Shown: positions 27,316-36,395, counted from the stretch's first letter. The stretch: 64,000 nt of DNA from a virus (IMGVR_UViG_3300031758_000004:124001-188000), one strand, 5' to 3'. The notes: generated by a model from the sequence alone, not told the origin. Numbers and translations are program-made.

Positions 27316-28035
27316 ATGTCTATGAAAAAAATATTAATATTTACTGGTGCTGGAGTTTCTAAAGAGTCGGGAGTTGAAACCTTTCGTGATTCTGATGGTC
27401 TTTGGTATAACTTCAAAATTGAAGATGTAGCAACCTTAACTGGTTGGAGAAAAGATAAAAATCGTGTTTTGGATTTTTATAACCAACGTCGCGCTCAAAT
27501 GAAAGATGTCTATCCAAATGATGCTCATAAAATAATTGCTGAGTTAGAAAAAGATTATAATGTAACTTTAGTTACTCAAAATGTTGATAATCTACACGAA
27601 AGAGCAGGTTCTACTAATGTAATTCATTTACACGGTGAATTATCAAAAGCTAAATCTTCTTTCCCTGGATCAGATGAAACGTTTGATTGGGAAGGTGATA
27701 TTAATATTGGTGATAAGTGTTCAAAAGGTTCTCAATTAAGACCAGCTGTTGTTTGGTTTGGTGAAAGTTTGAACTATAATTTATTATCAAAGGCAGAAGA
27801 AGCTGCTCAAAAGTGTGATATTTGTATTATTGTTGGAACATCAATGCAAGTAGCTCCTGCTAATTTACTACCAACATTGGTGAAGGATACTTGTAAGATA
27901 TATTATGTTGATCCTGCTGATGAAATGATTGTTTGGTCAGATTCTTATGGTTTGAGTAAGATTAATTATACACATATTAAAGAACCAGCAACAGTTGGTA
28001 TGAAAAAAATTGTTGATATTTTAAAAAATGTTTAA
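27316..28035 (+). CDS. cobB: sirtuin-family NAD-dependent protein deacylase (CobB-like)
   Basis: 239 residues, the full length of a compact sirtuin. Motifs in order: GAGVSKESG (11-19), FRDSDGLW, FYNQRR with Tyr55 and Arg58, TQNVDNLHE (87-95), catalytic His106 in HLHGEL, VVWFGE and GTSMQVAPA. The Tyr-x-x-Arg pair is the signature of class III sirtuins that remove acidic acyl groups such as succinyl. The zinc-binding cysteines are mostly missing. It consumes NAD and could strip acyl marks from host or phage proteins; target unknown. An alternative ATG lies two codons in. It has a Bacteroidota-type promoter and begins a rightward operon. Confidence 0.88.
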   Translation: MSMKKILIFTGAGVSKESGVETFRDSDGLWYNFKIEDVATLTGWRKDKNRVLDFYNQRRAQMKDVYPNDAHKIIAELEKDYNVTLVTQNVDNLHERAGSTNVIHLHGELSKAKSSFPGSDETFDWEGDINIGDKCSKGSQLRPAVVWFGESLNYNLLSKAEEAAQKCDICIIVGTSMQVAPANLLPTLVKDTCKIYYVDPADEMIVWSDSYGLSKINYTHIKEPATVGMKKIVDILKNV

Positions 28036-28198
28036 GGTTAAGGATGTGGATACTTATTTATCAGAAAGAAGAAAAGATTTTCATAATGAAAAAATGAAAA
28101 AACTGGTTGAGGAGACTGAGGTAATGCTTAAAAAGATGTATTTAGTGAGAATTTCTCAGAGAAGAAAAAAGATTATTGAATGGATATGGAAAAAGTAA
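28028..28198 (+). CDS. small basic helical protein
   Basis: 56 residues, starting MFKVKDVDTYLSERRK and ending IIEWIWKK. The ATG overlaps the last codons of the sirtuin gene by 8 bases and its end overlaps the next gene by 19 bases, so the three are probably coupled. It is strongly basic and predicted helical. It fills the only stretch between these genes. No family recognised. Confidence 0.5.
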   Translation: MFKVKDVDTYLSERRKDFHNEKMKKLVEETEVMLKKMYLVRISQRRKKIIEWIWKK

Positions 28199-28488
28199 AA
28201 TTGTTACAACTACTTATTGATATTTTAGATTTAAGAGATGAAAAGATGAAAGCTATTAAATCTCAAAGATATGAAGAAGGTGCCATACTCAGAGATAGAG
28301 AAAGAATTCTCGAAAGAATGTTTTACAAAGAAGTAATGGGGTGTGATGATAACTATCAAGACTTTGTTTATAGTAAATATACCGAATGTGTTAAAGATTA
28401 CTTAAAATCTGAATATAATTTAGATTATAATCATTATACAAAAACGGCTTTAATCAGAGAGATAAAATTAATTGAGTTGGGTTTATGA
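28180..28488 (+). CDS. UVR-motif protein
   Basis: 102 residues. AIKSQRYEEGAILRDRERILE (about residues 25-45) matches the UVR motif of UvrB, UvrC and McsA, a helical hairpin that mediates protein-protein contacts. No nuclease or ATPase domain accompanies it. It might contact host UvrABC or Clp-adaptor machinery. A second ATG two codons downstream is equally possible as start. Overlaps neighbours on both sides. Confidence 0.6.
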   Translation: MDMEKVKLLQLLIDILDLRDEKMKAIKSQRYEEGAILRDRERILERMFYKEVMGCDDNYQDFVYSKYTECVKDYLKSEYNLDYNHYTKTALIREIKLIELGL

Positions 28489-28625
28489 ATGTAATATTGG
28501 GAAAATCAAGACAAGTTGGTAGAAGCTATATGACTAGTGCGTTTTTTGAGTATCAAATGAAAATATTAAACTTTGAAAAGGTTAGTATAAGAAAGAGAAA
28601 GTTAAGAAAGATTTTTAATATATAG
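28485..28625 (+). CDS. 46-residue peptide with terminase-like P-loop
   Basis: Starts at an ATGA overlap with the previous stop. The sequence GKSRQVGRSYMTSAFFEYQ resembles the Walker A segment of phage terminase large subunits (..RQ.GKS....A), with Arg in place of the Lys, so it is unlikely to be an active ATPase. The C-terminus is basic (RKRKLRK). It may be a remnant or a dominant-negative-like fragment. The next promoter motif overlaps its 3' end. Confidence 0.45.
   Translation: MNVILGKSRQVGRSYMTSAFFEYQMKILNFEKVSIRKRKLRKIFNI
28613..28624 (+). promoter_or_regulatory. TTTTAATATATA motif, putative phage promoter
   Basis: Exact 12-mer ending 4 bases before the ATG at 28629. Confidence 0.55.
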
Positions 28626-28628
28626 TAT

Positions 28629-28979
28629 ATGAAAATTAAACGATTTAACGAAACTTTTAGTAACTTTACTATAAATCCAATAAAGTTTAATAATAGTAAA
28701 GGTATTGAAAAGATTGTCTATCCATCTGTTATTGTAAATGTTAGTTCTGTTACTAGTGAAGTAACAAGTTCTATTAGACGAGATATGATGGATTTAATGC
28801 ACAATCAAGGTTTTTTAACACCACCTAAATTTATTGACATTGATACTGGGAATGTATTAGAAGATAGACTTAGATATAGTGTTAAAAATCCAAGATGGGT
28901 ATTTTTCGTTGAAGAGAAAAATTTAAATAAAGCTAAAGAAATCGCTGAAAAATATGGCGTTGATTTCTATCAAAAATAA
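28629..28979 (+). CDS. protein with capsid-targeting-like N-terminus
   Basis: 116 residues. It begins MKIKRFNE followed by T, then a mixed alpha/beta sequence with VNVSSVTSEVTSSIRRDMMDL and WVFFVEEKNLNKAKEIAEKYG. The start and the adjacent 12-mer promoter motif match the other capsid-targeting-like genes, although the F-N-E/T site is a weaker fit to the (I/L)xE rule. The body of the protein is not recognised. Confidence 0.6.
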   Translation: MKIKRFNETFSNFTINPIKFNNSKGIEKIVYPSVIVNVSSVTSEVTSSIRRDMMDLMHNQGFLTPPKFIDIDTGNVLEDRLRYSVKNPRWVFFVEEKNLNKAKEIAEKYGVDFYQK

Positions 28980-28989
28980 TAGTAACTGA

Positions 28990-29547
28990 ATGGACTTACA
29001 ACAATTATTAGAAAAGTGGGGAATTAAGTGTGATATAAACACAATTCTTTCTATGTGGAATGAATCACATAGACACTACCACAACTTAAATCATCTTAAT
29101 GATTTGATTTCTCAAATCAACGAAAATAAATCTAAGTTTTCTGAAAAAGAATATGAAAAACTTATGTTAGCTGCTCTTTTTCATGATATCGTTTATGATC
29201 CTATTAGTAAAACAAATGAAGAAGATTCTGCTGATTTCTTAATGAGTTGCGCTGTTGATAAAACTAACAAAGATATTTTAGATGTTAAGCAAATTATTTT
29301 AGATACTAAAACTCATAATTCTACTACTAATTTATCAGAGTCTTTTAATCATTATGATATGAATATTGTTGAAAGAGATTTTGATCAATTGTTGGAGTGG
29401 GAGAACGGAATTAGTGAAGAGTTTTCGGTTTACCCTAAAGAAGATTATAAAATGGGTAGATTGAAATTTTTAGAAAGTTTATTAGATAAATATACTCATA
29501 ATACAGAAAACCTACTTAAATTAATTGACTATGTTAAATCAAACTAA
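28990..29547 (+). CDS. HD-superfamily metal-dependent phosphohydrolase (COG4339-like)
   Basis: 185 residues. SHRHYHNLNHL near residue 27, LAALFHDIVYD near 61 and a following NEEDSADF are the metal-ligand segments of the COG4339 branch of HD hydrolases, which probably act on nucleotides. A third histidine lies in DTKTHNS. The gene starts 10 bases after the 116-residue gene and overlaps the next by 17 bases. A role in nucleotide metabolism or signal-nucleotide degradation is plausible; the substrate is unknown. Confidence 0.75.
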   Translation: MDLQQLLEKWGIKCDINTILSMWNESHRHYHNLNHLNDLISQINENKSKFSEKEYEKLMLAALFHDIVYDPISKTNEEDSADFLMSCAVDKTNKDILDVKQIILDTKTHNSTTNLSESFNHYDMNIVERDFDQLLEWENGISEEFSVYPKEDYKMGRLKFLESLLDKYTHNTENLLKLIDYVKSN

Positions 29548-29971
29548 AGAGTACGGTGTATTTTATCTAAAAACTGTTTTCCCAAAAGGACACAGACTTG
29601 AATGGTTAAATTATTTACATATAAGTAGAGTTATACCAAAAGATCTATCTGATGAATTGGATTTATTAGTTTCTGATATAAACTCTAAAGAAGGTATTGT
29701 AATTCCTATGGATAAAGGAGTTGATCCAGGATGTGTTACCGAACCGGAAATAATTGAAGAAGTTGCTAATGAAGTTTATAATAGATATTGTGAAATATTT
29801 GAAAGGCTTACAAGTGATAATGTAAAAGATTGTATTAGATTAGTTTGGAGTATTGGGGAAATGGATAGTGTTGATTATAAATCAACTCATGATTTACCAG
29901 CTTATCCAATAATGATAAAAGTAGGTCGTTTTTTAGATTCTTCAAAAAAGTCAGGTATTTATAAAGTATAA
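29531..29971 (+). CDS. hypothetical protein
   Basis: 146 residues from the ATG at 29531 (a TTG two codons upstream is less likely). Contains YLKTVFPKGHRLEWLNYLHIS and VIPMDKGVDPGCVTEPEIIEEV. Acidic overall, no recognised domain. It overlaps the HD hydrolase gene and ends directly at a strong terminator. Confidence 0.6.
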   Translation: MLNQTKEYGVFYLKTVFPKGHRLEWLNYLHISRVIPKDLSDELDLLVSDINSKEGIVIPMDKGVDPGCVTEPEIIEEVANEVYNRYCEIFERLTSDNVKDCIRLVWSIGEMDSVDYKSTHDLPAYPIMIKVGRFLDSSKKSGIYKV

Positions 29972-30001
29972 AAAAAACCACTCAAATGAGTGGTTTTTTT
30001 T
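29971..30001. terminator. bidirectional terminator
   Basis: Stem AAACCACTC/GAGTGGTTT with an AAAT loop, flanked by A- and T-runs, between convergent genes ending at 29971 and 30003. Confidence 0.85.
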
Positions 30002-30002
30002 A

Positions 30003-30542
30003 TTATTCAATTGATATTATAAAATTATGTCTAACACTAGTAGGACTTGAACTAAAAACAGGAACTTCCCATATTATTTCTAATTCATCATTAATAGAAA
30101 CATCTAATTTATTTTGTAATTCGTAGTTATCTAATTGACTATTCGAATAATTTATATAATTAGAAGTTACTATCGATGATTGTCCAGAAGTATAATTATT
30201 TATTATAAAAATTTGAGGATCATTACTACCAACTTCTCCTAAAATTTGAGTCATTATACTAATATGTTTAATTGAACCTCCTATTAATGATTTAATCCTT
30301 CTTGATTTTATTGAACCGTTTGATTGAGCTGGTAGATCCGGAATATTACCAATATAATATCTCATATCATCAACTGGATCCATTGGGCAGTGTGAGAATT
30401 CATATGTTCCTGCCGGACCCAATGCAAGAATTGGATTTTCTCTTAGAGAAACCCATGCTTTACCAGACCATCTCCATTTAGATCCATTTGGACTAGTATA
30501 AATATCACCTATGTTTTTATTTAATGGCCAACTTATTAACAT
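30003..30542 (-). CDS. putative tail-fibre or virion surface protein
   Basis: 179 residues. GDIYTSPNGSKWRWSGKAWVS near the N-terminus is a motif frequent at the head-binding end of phage fibre proteins. The remainder is beta-rich (Ser, Asn, Ile) and ends with a short sandwich-like segment. It lies 23 bases downstream of the collagen-like fibre gene on the same strand, so they are probably one unit. Confidence 0.6.
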   Translation of the reverse strand: MLISWPLNKNIGDIYTSPNGSKWRWSGKAWVSLRENPILALGPAGTYEFSHCPMDPVDDMRYYIGNIPDLPAQSNGSIKSRRIKSLIGGSIKHISIMTQILGEVGSNDPQIFIINNYTSGQSSIVTSNYINYSNSQLDNYELQNKLDVSINDELEIIWEVPVFSSSPTSVRHNFIISIE

Positions 30543-30565
30543 TTTGTATTATTATTTTTTTTTAT

Positions 30566-31561
30566 TTAAGATACTTTTATATATCCATAATAAACCATTT
30601 GGTTTTCACTCGTATTATTAGTTATTCCAAATGTAAAAGTATTACTATTTACTGGATTTGGATCGGTCGTGATTATAGAACCAGATGTTCCAATTATATG
30701 ACTTGGTATTGAATCTAAAACCAATTGATTTCCTGCTAAATAATACCAACCATATTGATTTCCAATAACTGGAACATTTATATTTGAAATAGTAACCGTC
30801 GCATTCCAATTAATAATACCATTTGGTATATTACCATTAACCCACATAACATATGAATTTCCAACTGGAACTGTAAAACTAACTGTGTTTGAACCAGGAG
30901 ATAATATCCAAGATCCGGATGTTGGTGTATAGCTTGTTCCGGATGTACCATCAGTCCCGGATGTACCACTTGTTCCTGAAACACCGGATGTACCACTTGT
31001 TCCGGATGTACCATCAGTCCCGGATGTACCACTTATTGATGAGAAAAATGTATCTAATGATCCAATATTTCCCTCGTTTAACCAAACCTCATAAGCACTT
31101 AAACCTGGATCTCCTTGTGGACCAATTTCACCAACCGCTGTTACCCAGTTATAACCAGATATATTATCAAGTATATAAATATATAGAAATCCAAATTCGG
31201 TATCATACCAAAATGAACCAGGTTCTATAAAATCCGTATATGTCCCATCCGGAATATTACTTTGATAATAAAATGATTTGGATAACTTATTTAGGTATTT
31301 TCTACCAGTTCTCTTATTTAGATCACTTATTAATTGTTTAATTCTTGGAAGAGCCATTTTAGCCTCATTTAATGTTGAAAATGGTATAATAACAACTCTA
31401 CCACTTTTCAAACTAACCTTAACTAGGTTGTTATTAACCATGACATTTAATATTGTACTTGGGTTAATGGTGTGAGTAACAACTCCATCATCATTCATAA
31501 CCTGAACATTTACATCATTCATTGAAAAAGGTCTTAAAAATTTATCCCAACTATATCTCAT
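30566..31561 (-). CDS. collagen-like tail-fibre protein
   Basis: 331 residues. After an N-terminal globular part of about 145 residues comes GEIGPQGDPGLSAYEVWLNE, a segment often found at the start of phage collagen-like stalks. It is followed by about 11 Gly-x-y triplets, mostly GTS/GTD, and a C-terminal beta-rich head (VPVGNSYVMWVNG). The triplets should form a trimeric collagen-like stalk, and the C-terminal knob may bind the receptor. Gene neighbours are structural. The triplet run is encoded by tandem DNA repeats and is likely to vary in length. Confidence 0.8.
   Translation of the reverse strand: MRYSWDKFLRPFSMNDVNVQVMNDDGVVTHTINPSTILNVMVNNNLVKVSLKSGRVVIIPFSTLNEAKMALPRIKQLISDLNKRTGRKYLNKLSKSFYYQSNIPDGTYTDFIEPGSFWYDTEFGFLYIYILDNISGYNWVTAVGEIGPQGDPGLSAYEVWLNEGNIGSLDTFFSSISGTSGTDGTSGTSGTSGVSGTSGTSGTDGTSGTSYTPTSGSWILSPGSNTVSFTVPVGNSYVMWVNGNIPNGIINWNATVTISNINVPVIGNQYGWYYLAGNQLVLDSIPSHIIGTSGSIITTDPNPVNSNTFTFGITNNTSENQMVYYGYIKVS
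30934..31036 (-). repeat. tandem repeat encoding Gly-Thr-Ser/Asp collagen-like triplets
   Basis: Tandem 9-base units (GGATGTACC / CTTGTTCC variants on the plus strand) with two longer copies of TGTACCATCAGTCCCGGATG. Local G+C is much higher than in the surroundings. Confidence 0.85.
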
Positions 31562-31578
31562 TTTTTTATTAATTATTT

Positions 31579-32721
31579 TTAATTTACTATATCTAAGTTA
31601 ACAAATACATGATCTAACTTATTTTTAGCCAAATCCATGAAGTTAAATGTAACAGAATACGTACCTATGTTTGTAATTGAGTGAACAATTCCTGATACTC
31701 CTGAAATTATTAAATTTGAATCCATAAGATTTATAATACCATCTCTATTATCACTAACATGATCAATTAACAATTCAATCAATCTATCTTTTTGTATAAC
31801 ACTTGAAGTTCCATAAGTGGATAGACTTATAGAAGTAGAAAATGTAAAACCATATGATGTATCATATGGAACACCATAAGTTGCACTATTAAATTCTATA
31901 TAACTACCCATTGATCCAGATTTTGAATTGAAATAAATAACCGGTTGTACTGAATCCACAAGTGGATCTATATCATTAATATTAACAGTAGGATTTTCTA
32001 AAATATAATTTAGAAGTGAATGTGCTTGATTAGCATCAAACTCTGTTAAAAATTGTAAAAATATCATACCCTGACTTTCATCATCTATAATAATAAAGTT
32101 ACTATCTAATGTTATTGAATTTATATAAACTAATTCTAAGTAAATAAGTGCTCTTGGTGTTGTATTTTTATCATAAATAACAATAGATTCACCGACAACA
32201 TAAGATTTAATATCAGTGAATTCCAAACCAGTAAATGATGTTCCTGATTGATTTATATAATCATTAAATACCGAATAATTATCATCAATAACAGCAACCA
32301 TGACATCTAAATAAACCGGATAATTAACATTTGGGTTATTCAAATATAATTGAGGAACTCTATTTGATGAATTACCGGTTAAAACCAATAATTGAGCAAA
32401 ACTAAAAATCTGAACTGGGTAGTTATAATAACTATACTGAACATAATTATCAGCTTCAACTTTTGATTTTACATCATAAACAGCCTTTATAGAAAGAAAA
32501 GTAGCATTATCTCCTAATCCTAAATGATTTAATAGATAATTAGTTTGACCTTTTTTAAGAATAATTCTACTTTTTAAAATTTGTTTATAAGGTATTCTTA
32601 AATCAGAAAGCATCAATCTTTCTCTAATATTAGAACCTTCAGTTGCAATAAAGTCACCACCATTTGTCTTAATATATTGACTACTTGGTCCAAATAAAGA
32701 ACCGCCACATACTACACTCAT
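31579..32721 (-). CDS. putative structural protein
   Basis: 380 residues. Beta-rich, low in Lys and Cys; begins MSVVCGGSLFGPSSQYIKTNGG. No motif recognised. It sits in a leftward block of virion-type genes, 17 bases upstream of the collagen-like fibre gene, and has its own 12-mer promoter motif. Probably a tail or baseplate component by context only. Confidence 0.6.
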   Translation of the reverse strand: MSVVCGGSLFGPSSQYIKTNGGDFIATEGSNIRERLMLSDLRIPYKQILKSRIILKKGQTNYLLNHLGLGDNATFLSIKAVYDVKSKVEADNYVQYSYYNYPVQIFSFAQLLVLTGNSSNRVPQLYLNNPNVNYPVYLDVMVAVIDDNYSVFNDYINQSGTSFTGLEFTDIKSYVVGESIVIYDKNTTPRALIYLELVYINSITLDSNFIIIDDESQGMIFLQFLTEFDANQAHSLLNYILENPTVNINDIDPLVDSVQPVIYFNSKSGSMGSYIEFNSATYGVPYDTSYGFTFSTSISLSTYGTSSVIQKDRLIELLIDHVSDNRDGIINLMDSNLIISGVSGIVHSITNIGTYSVTFNFMDLAKNKLDHVFVNLDIVN

Positions 32722-32742
32722 ATTTAGTTTTATATTTTAATG

Positions 32743-32754
32743 TATATATTAAAA
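32743..32754 (-). promoter_or_regulatory. TTTTAATATATA motif, putative phage promoter
   Basis: Exact 12-mer on the minus strand, 21 bases upstream of the 380-residue gene start and just past the 903-residue gene's stop. Confidence 0.55.
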
Positions 32755-32768
32755 TATAAAACCGACAT

Positions 32769-35480
32769 TTATTTTAAATCTATAATTTCTACTCTATATC
32801 TTTCAGATAATACTGTGGAATTTTCAGAAATCCTAGTAACAATAATCTTTTTACCTTTATTTAAACTAAAGTATGGCTTATTAGATAACATAGAAGCAGT
32901 TGAACTATTCAAAATCATTGGTAGTGAAGCTGTTGTACCAAAACTTTTTAAACTCAAATTATTACTAACATCTAATGTGATATATGAGCTAGTCAAACCA
33001 ACCGTTGTTACTGTATATTGTCCTGAAAAATCATAAACCGAAGATGTTCCAACAAAAAAGTTATTTAAAGTTAGTGTATCACCAGCCTTTATTGAATTGT
33101 ATATTAAGTTACTACTACCATCAATTGGTACATCAATCACTGGACCTGATTTTAAAGTCATAGTTTCATTAAAGTTAATATCAAAATTAAAATCTTTCCA
33201 TAGATAAGATGAGTTTTGAGATCCATTAACTAAGTTATAACTAACTGGTAGATCTATATTACCAAGAAGTAATACCTGTGTAAGAGCAGTCGTTGTTCCA
33301 GTTATATCAGAATTTATATAAATATCCATTTTTTTATTTTGAGATGATGTTATTGTTGGATTAATATAAAACTCAACAGATTGTTTGAAATCCAAATCTC
33401 TACTCAAATAAACAGTTAATTTATCATTATTTGGTAGTGTAAATGGTACTTCATCGTTATTAGAAATATAAACTAACCAACTTTTATTTGTAGGAACATC
33501 TAAACTTAGTGGTATTATACCAGTAGCGCTATATAAATCAGTAGTTTTTATATAATCTATTTTATTATAAAGTGGATCTATACTATTTAATGATATACTT
33601 GGTGGTGACCCAGGTAGTGTAGTCACATCAATTGAATCAGATGAAACGATTTGATTAGTTGCATATAATCTTAACAAATCATTTAAACTATTAATTCTGG
33701 AATTAATGATATTAATATCAGACTGTGAATATATTAAAGATTTTAAATCTTGTAAGTCTGCTCTTAATTGATTTTGTTCAACTAAAATATTTAGAAATGA
33801 ATCATTAACAGAAGAAAGTCTTTGCATAGCTTTGTTAAATAAATTCATACTAAACATTGAATTTATTGCCTCTGGGTTATATGTTTCCTGAACATTATCA
33901 TTAATTATATTAAAATTTAAATTTAAACTAAAAGCAAATGATGTTCCATCTTGATCACTAGTTGAAACTAACTTTTTATACGTAGGGAATTTTATACCAA
34001 TTTCACTTTGTAATAAGTTATTAGCTGGATTATCTAAGAATGATATTCCATATAAGTTAGTGAATGTATTTCCTTTATCATCCTCAACAGTATAATACCA
34101 CAAAATAGCATTAAATTCAAAACTATCCGGTGGTGTGTTATTAACTTCAAGAGCATTAAACTGTTCAAAGTTAGTAATTACTCTATTAGCTAAATTCATT
34201 TTTACATAGTGACTTGTGTTAAAATCTAATGTGATACCATCCATACCAGATGTATCTACAACTGGGTTGTTTATATCACCACTAACACCAAAATAATCAC
34301 CACTTCTTCTTAAACTATCACCAGTAGATGTTTCATACGTGAAATCTAATGTATCAAATTGTCCAAAATAAGATCCTGGATAGTTTAAAGGCGAGCTTAC
34401 TATTGGTGATGTAAAATTCTCAGCTCCCATAATTTCAGCTTGGTATTGACTAGGTACAATTGGGAAAGTTAAATTTGGTTTATAATTTGTATCATACATA
34501 GTTCTGAAAAGAATATCAGGTGTCATTCCAGTATGATCTGGAATATGAGCATAAACTTCAGTATATGACCTATTTGCTTCTTGAACATTTGAAACACCAT
34601 TAATCTCACCAATATATTGAACAAGTCTATGATAAACCAATGCCGCTTGACCAGAAGACTCAGATTGAGTTCCTAATTGAGTGTTCGAAAACAGTATATC
34701 AACTACGATTCTTTGACCTCTTGTAGCATTAGATGGTATAACACTAAGTACTTTTGTATATTTACCGTCTTCTGTTGCGGAATCTAATAAATCGTTATTA
34801 TATAAATCATTATTATAAATACTCGAATTAGAAACATTATAAATTCTTATAGTATCACCAACTTTGAAGTTAGTTTCACCATTAAATTCTATTTCTAATT
34901 TATTAAGAAATCCAGACTCACCAGTTTCATAAAATGAAATAGTGTCCCAATCAACAACCTCTCTTTCTTTCCATAAATATTCAGGAAAGTATTCATCATC
35001 ATTTAAATTTCTTCTCTCAAATACTGGTAGATTACTAAAGTATTCATCATCAGGAATAGCAGGTTCAAAATCAATTAAATTTAATTTTTTACACCATTTA
35101 AAAAATAACTTTTCAGTTGTTGTTTCGAGTGAGTTTGTATTATAATAATAATCTGTATTATTTAATCTACTCTCTCTTATAACTACTTCTTGGTTAGCAA
35201 CATAATTTCTCAAAGACTCTACAATTTGATCACTAAATGATGATGGAGCCGAATAATTTTGAGATTTTTTAAAAGCACTATCAAAATCAAAATATATTTG
35301 ACTTGATTGTGTACCAGCACTTAAATTTCTTTTAGGTAAGTTTAATAAAACATATTTAGAAAAATACATTTTATAATTACTATTTTGATAAGCAGCTGAT
35401 ATATCTTCTGCTGCTCCTGGAAAAGCGTAAAAAGAAGTTCCGTTTGATTTTAATCCTTTATAAAGTGGTGTACTTGCCAT
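32769..35480 (-). CDS. large putative baseplate or tail structural protein
   Basis: 903 residues. The N-terminus (YKMYFSKYVLLNLPKR) and the following acidic region are followed by beta-rich segments. A coiled-coil-like stretch (LVEQNQLRADLQDLKSLIYS to LNDLLRLYATNQ) lies around residues 560-620, and the C-terminus is beta-rich and Ser/Asn/Thr-rich. Size, composition and location between fibre-type genes suggest a baseplate wedge or tail component. No family could be named. Confidence 0.6.
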   Translation of the reverse strand: MASTPLYKGLKSNGTSFYAFPGAAEDISAAYQNSNYKMYFSKYVLLNLPKRNLSAGTQSSQIYFDFDSAFKKSQNYSAPSSFSDQIVESLRNYVANQEVVIRESRLNNTDYYYNTNSLETTTEKLFFKWCKKLNLIDFEPAIPDDEYFSNLPVFERRNLNDDEYFPEYLWKEREVVDWDTISFYETGESGFLNKLEIEFNGETNFKVGDTIRIYNVSNSSIYNNDLYNNDLLDSATEDGKYTKVLSVIPSNATRGQRIVVDILFSNTQLGTQSESSGQAALVYHRLVQYIGEINGVSNVQEANRSYTEVYAHIPDHTGMTPDILFRTMYDTNYKPNLTFPIVPSQYQAEIMGAENFTSPIVSSPLNYPGSYFGQFDTLDFTYETSTGDSLRRSGDYFGVSGDINNPVVDTSGMDGITLDFNTSHYVKMNLANRVITNFEQFNALEVNNTPPDSFEFNAILWYYTVEDDKGNTFTNLYGISFLDNPANNLLQSEIGIKFPTYKKLVSTSDQDGTSFAFSLNLNFNIINDNVQETYNPEAINSMFSMNLFNKAMQRLSSVNDSFLNILVEQNQLRADLQDLKSLIYSQSDINIINSRINSLNDLLRLYATNQIVSSDSIDVTTLPGSPPSISLNSIDPLYNKIDYIKTTDLYSATGIIPLSLDVPTNKSWLVYISNNDEVPFTLPNNDKLTVYLSRDLDFKQSVEFYINPTITSSQNKKMDIYINSDITGTTTALTQVLLLGNIDLPVSYNLVNGSQNSSYLWKDFNFDINFNETMTLKSGPVIDVPIDGSSNLIYNSIKAGDTLTLNNFFVGTSSVYDFSGQYTVTTVGLTSSYITLDVSNNLSLKSFGTTASLPMILNSSTASMLSNKPYFSLNKGKKIIVTRISENSTVLSERYRVEIIDLK

Positions 35481-35539
35481 TTATTTAAATTTTATTTTAT
35501 ATTCTATATATAAACATTTCATATTTCCGTTTTTATTTT

Positions 35540-35547
35540 TATATTTG
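35540..35547 (+). promoter_or_regulatory. TATATTTG, Bacteroidota-type -7 box
   Basis: Match to TAnnTTTG, 18 bases before the ATG at 35566. It overlaps the alternative TTG start at 35545, which argues against that start. Confidence 0.5.
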
Positions 35548-35565
35548 TATCTCAAATTAAAAGCT

Positions 35566-35979
35566 ATGATTATTATTCAAGGTGAGATGTTAAGTGGTAA
35601 GTCAAGATTAGCAATTGACTTAGTAAAAAATAACAAGAGATCATTATATCTGACATTAGATAAGGATAATTCTGTTATTAAATCTTTAAAAGAGAATAAA
35701 ATAGAATACACATTAATGAATAAATGTCTTTTAATGGATATTAAATATAGAGTTTTGGAAAGAGGTGGTTTATTAAATAATGACTTAGACTTTGTAGTAG
35801 TAGATTCGTTAAATAAAATAACCGATAAAAAAACGTATATTGAGAAAATAAAATATTTATTAGAAGTTGAAAAAGATTTCAAAATAAAAATAATAGCAAC
35901 TATGAATACATTAAGGATGTTGGATAACATACAAAAGAAAATTGAAAATATTCCTGGTGTTGATTTTATAAATATTTAA
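35566..35979 (+). CDS. small P-loop ATPase-like protein
   Basis: 137 residues from the ATG at 35566. Walker A GEMLSGKS (residues 6-13) lies in MIIIQGEMLSGKSRLAIDL, and a Walker B-like segment DFVVVDSLNKI lies near residue 79. The spacing resembles a minimal RecA/KaiC-type core such as the short ATPase domains of DnaB or RadA relatives. There is no obvious DNA-binding domain. The gene has its own Bacteroidota-type promoter and is isolated between leftward structural genes, with a 4-base convergent overlap at its end. Confidence 0.65.
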   Translation: MIIIQGEMLSGKSRLAIDLVKNNKRSLYLTLDKDNSVIKSLKENKIEYTLMNKCLLMDIKYRVLERGGLLNNDLDFVVVDSLNKITDKKTYIEKIKYLLEVEKDFKIKIIATMNTLRMLDNIQKKIENIPGVDFINI

Positions 35980-36395
35980 GCTTCTGGTGACTGAGCTTGA
36001 GAATTTACCTCTTGAGCTTGATTACCTTCACTACCAGTTAATCCTTTAACAACTTCTTCTATCGCTCTTTGAGTTCCAGCTACGACATACTCATATAAAC
36101 CTAACTTACCAATTTTAGTAGGAGATTGATCATAGAATTTAATATCATTTAGAATTGGATCTACATCGTTTCGCCATTTAAGATAAAAATCAAATATATC
36201 ACTATCGTTTATCAAACCTTCAATTTTAGTATTTTCTGGTTCTTTGATAAATTTTTCAACAAATGAATTGAAATCACCACCACTTTTCTCAATAGTTTTT
36301 TCAATCATTTCCTTTAAATTGTCTTTAATCTCCTGAGAAATTTCAGTGTTAGACTCATTCGCTTCTGTAATAAATTGTTTATATCTCTTAATCAT
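35976..36395 (-). CDS. protein with capsid-targeting-like N-terminus
   Basis: 139 residues. The first 12 residues, MIKRYKQFITE then A, match the T4 capsid-targeting pattern MKTYQEFIAE then A closely, including the I-x-E/A cleavage site. The body is acidic and helical; the last 20 residues are Gln/Ala/Glu/Ser-rich. AATATATA lies just upstream of the start. Inferred to be a packaged internal head protein, or possibly a scaffold. Confidence 0.65.
   Translation of the reverse strand: MIKRYKQFITEANESNTEISQEIKDNLKEMIEKTIEKSGGDFNSFVEKFIKEPENTKIEGLINDSDIFDFYLKWRNDVDPILNDIKFYDQSPTKIGKLGLYEYVVAGTQRAIEEVVKGLTGSEGNQAQEVNSQAQSPEA

Noticed and set aside
30778-31230. Other-frame ORFs across the collagen-like repeat, rich in His/Pro/Val or Met/Tyr/His
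   Set aside because: Repeat-derived shadows of the Gly-x-y frame.
35545-35565. TTG start seven codons upstream of the P-loop gene
   Set aside because: It lies inside the TATATTTG promoter box; the ATG at 35566 gives a normal P-loop N-terminus.
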